Of a DNA stretch of 7,975 nucleotides, positions 6,506-7,975 are shown one piece after another. Each line of letters opens with the position of its first letter. Positions within the stretch are counted from its first letter, which is position 1. The notes under the pieces were generated by a model, which was not told where the DNA came from, ran no database searches, and saw nothing but the letters and a program-made list of their open reading frames with translations. This DNA comes from an uncultured Bacillota bacterium (GTDB taxonomy: Bacteria; Bacillota; Clostridia; Peptostreptococcales; Anaerovoracaceae): NCBI GenBank assembly GCA_946546075.1, contig CAMNNV010000050.1, positions 1-7,975 of the forward strand, given 5' to 3'. The position numbers and the translations under genes are program-made.

Positions 6506-6511
6506 AGGAGG
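6506..6511 (+). promoter_or_regulatory. Ribosome binding site of the transporter gene, long spacing
   Basis: AGGAGG lies 11 bases before the ATG at 6523, longer than the 5-7 bases of the other genes here. No closer in-frame start codon exists, so the start stands, perhaps with reduced translation. No promoter is evident in the 36-nt gap, so the gene is read from the upstream transcript. Confidence 0.65.
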
Positions 6512-6522
6512 CTTTTAGTTTT

Positions 6523-7935
6523 ATGGATGGATCTAATCTGGGAATCATCACATTGATACCGGTGTTCAGTTTTCTGATACTGGCACTGGTAACAAAGAAG
6601 TGTATTTTCAGCATCATGGTTTCAGGTATGCTGGGATACATCTTCTACTACAAAGCAGGCTTTTTCGGCCCGATGATGGATGCCCTGCAGGAAGCTGCCT
6701 GCGATGGGGACAATAACTACATCGTCATAATCTGCCTGCTGTTTGGATGCTTCGTCCAGCTTTTGCGTCAGTCAAAGGGCGCGCTTGCTGTGGGCGAGCT
6801 TGCAAGAAATTACATCAAATCAGAAAAACAGGTGCTTCTGCTTACATGGCTGTGCGGTATCATCATATTCGTGGATGACTACCTCAGTATCCTGGTAACA
6901 GCAAATACAGTCCTGCCTCTGGCAGACGAGCACAAGACGCCGAGAGAGATGCTGTGCTACATCATCAACACCACATCCGCACCGGTATGTATCATCATCC
7001 CGATTTCGGCATGGGTCGTATTCTTCTCCGGTATATTCGAGCAGCAGAAGGAAGCTGCAGTAGTAGGGTCCGGCGCTATGGATATCTATTACCATGTAAT
7101 GCCGTACTTCTTCTACCCGTTCCTCTGCGTCATATTCGTTCTTCTCGTTATACTGGGTATCGTGCCAAAGATGGGCGGTATCAAGAAGGCTTATCAGCGT
7201 GTCGCTGAGACAGGAATGCTCTGGCCGGAGTCCAGTAACATGCAGAACCAGGGCGATGAGCTCGGCGAAGTAATGGGTGCGATCACAGACGATCCGTCAA
7301 AAGAAGAAAAGGAAGTAACGCCTCACCTCTGGGCATTCATCGTCCCAATGGCAGTCGTTATCGCCGTGACTCTCTGGATGGATGACATCCTCTACGGAGT
7401 TGCCATCGGTATCGCCGCATGTTTCGTTCTTTTCGTACCGACAAAGATCATGAGCCTCGGCAAGTTCTGCGATGCCTGCTACAAAGGACTCGAAGATATG
7501 CTGTTCATCGCAGCGGTTCTCGTAACATCCCTGTTCTACAGAGACGCCATCAACCTCATCGGCCTCTCTGATTACCTCATCGATGTTGCAGGACCTTACA
7601 TGAGTGCTGCATGGCTTCCTGCCATCACATTCATCCTCGTTGGTCTCGTATGCTTCGCGACAGCAAACATCTGGAGCATACCTGCCGTAACGACACCGAT
7701 CATCCTTCCGCTCGCTGTTGCCAGCGGAGCAAGCGTCCCGCTCACACTGGGTGCGATCATTTCAGCTGCATGCTTCGGCGCACAGGCATGCTTCTACTCA
7801 GACGTTACGCTCCTTTCCGCATCTGCCTGCAGGATCAACAACGTTGATTACGCAGTATCGCAGCTGCCGTACATAGGGATCGTCACAGCGATATCCTTCG
7901 TCATGTACGTGGCCTTCGGATTCGCGATGTCATAA
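6523..7935 (+). CDS. NhaC-family Na+/H+ antiporter-like membrane transporter
   Basis: A 470-residue polytopic inner membrane protein with about 11-13 hydrophobic segments, for example near residues 6-24, 27-48, 66-82, 103-127, 145-171, 190-215, 267-286, 289-309, 325-345, 364-385, 405-425 and 448-468. NhaC-family marks include VDDYLSILVTANTVLPLAD (117-135), INTTSAPVCIIIPISAW (148-164) and FYSDVTLLSASA (424-435). A hydrophilic loop of about 50 residues (216-266), rich in acidic residues, separates two halves. The family includes Na+/H+ antiporters, the malate/lactate exchanger MleN and predicted amino-acid transporters, so the family name does not fix the cargo. Its place 36 nt after the glycyl radical enzyme, with no intervening promoter or terminator seen, suggests it moves that enzyme's substrate or product, perhaps by exchange coupled to Na+ or H+. 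Simple ion homeostasis is the alternative. Confidence 0.9.
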   Translation: MDGSNLGIITLIPVFSFLILALVTKKCIFSIMVSGMLGYIFYYKAGFFGPMMDALQEAACDGDNNYIVIICLLFGCFVQLLRQSKGALAVGELARNYIKSEKQVLLLTWLCGIIIFVDDYLSILVTANTVLPLADEHKTPREMLCYIINTTSAPVCIIIPISAWVVFFSGIFEQQKEAAVVGSGAMDIYYHVMPYFFYPFLCVIFVLLVILGIVPKMGGIKKAYQRVAETGMLWPESSNMQNQGDELGEVMGAITDDPSKEEKEVTPHLWAFIVPMAVVIAVTLWMDDILYGVAIGIAACFVLFVPTKIMSLGKFCDACYKGLEDMLFIAAVLVTSLFYRDAINLIGLSDYLIDVAGPYMSAAWLPAITFILVGLVCFATANIWSIPAVTTPIILPLAVASGASVPLTLGAIISAACFGAQACFYSDVTLLSASACRINNVDYAVSQLPYIGIVTAISFVMYVAFGFAMS

Positions 7936-7943
7936 ACCGCGCA

Positions 7944-7957
7944 TGAAATTTTGCAAT
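7944..7957 (+). repeat. 14-nt repeat copy 2 after the transporter gene
   Basis: TGAAATTTTGCAAT, identical to 3997-4010, starts nine bases after the TAA of the transporter gene and runs into an A-tract and CCCC. See the first copy. Confidence 0.5.
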
Positions 7958-7975
7958 AAAAAACCCCTGAAGATC
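7958..7975 (+). terminator. Left half of a probable intrinsic terminator, cut by the window edge
   Basis: An A6 run followed by CCCCTGAAGATC has the look of the ascending arm of a bidirectional Rho-independent terminator, for which the matching GGGG and T-run would lie just beyond the window. It would end the rightward cluster after the transporter. The right arm is not visible, so this is inference from one arm and position. Confidence 0.4.

Overview
The window looks like a chromosomal segment of an anaerobic Firmicute, probably a Clostridia-type organism. The genes are of moderate GC, the intergenic DNA is AT-rich, the Shine-Dalgarno sequences are strong (AGGAGG, AAGGAGGT), and the gene content is oxygen-sensitive (a glycyl radical enzyme with its radical SAM activase). 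No RNA genes, CRISPR arrays, insertion sequences or phage genes were seen. The taxonomic call is inference only.

Layout: positions 1-1622 hold the first 540 codons of carB (carbamoyl-phosphate synthase large subunit) on the minus strand; its 3' end lies off the left edge. A roughly 200-bp AT-rich divergent intergenic region (1623-1824) carries a good carB promoter, an ARG-box-like sequence, repeated ATTTTATGCA-type elements and a -10 box facing right. From there a plus-strand cluster of four genes runs to the right edge: an HD-domain dGTPase-like phosphohydrolase (1825-3060); a radical SAM glycyl-radical-enzyme activase only 3 nt downstream (3064-3999); a 114-nt gap with an 18-bp hairpin; a 790-aa glycyl radical enzyme of the pyruvate formate-lyase/glycerol dehydratase superfamily (4114-6486); and a 470-aa NhaC-family membrane transporter (6523-7935). 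The window ends inside what looks like the left half of a terminator.

How they fit: the activase would use S-adenosylmethionine and an iron-sulfur cluster to place a radical on Gly764 of the enzyme, which would then act on an unidentified substrate through Cys430. The NhaC-family protein directly downstream is the natural candidate for moving the substrate in, the product out, or exchanging the two. The main point of interest is that the enzyme does not fit the well-known eliminases or 4-hydroxyphenylacetate decarboxylase. The loop carrying the catalytic cysteine reads Gly-Cys-Ile-Gln, so the usual glutamate two residues after the cysteine is a glutamine, and an upstream active-site segment is also divergent. 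It is best treated as an orphan glycyl radical enzyme with a dedicated activase and transporter, plus a closely linked dNTPase-like protein whose role there is unexplained.
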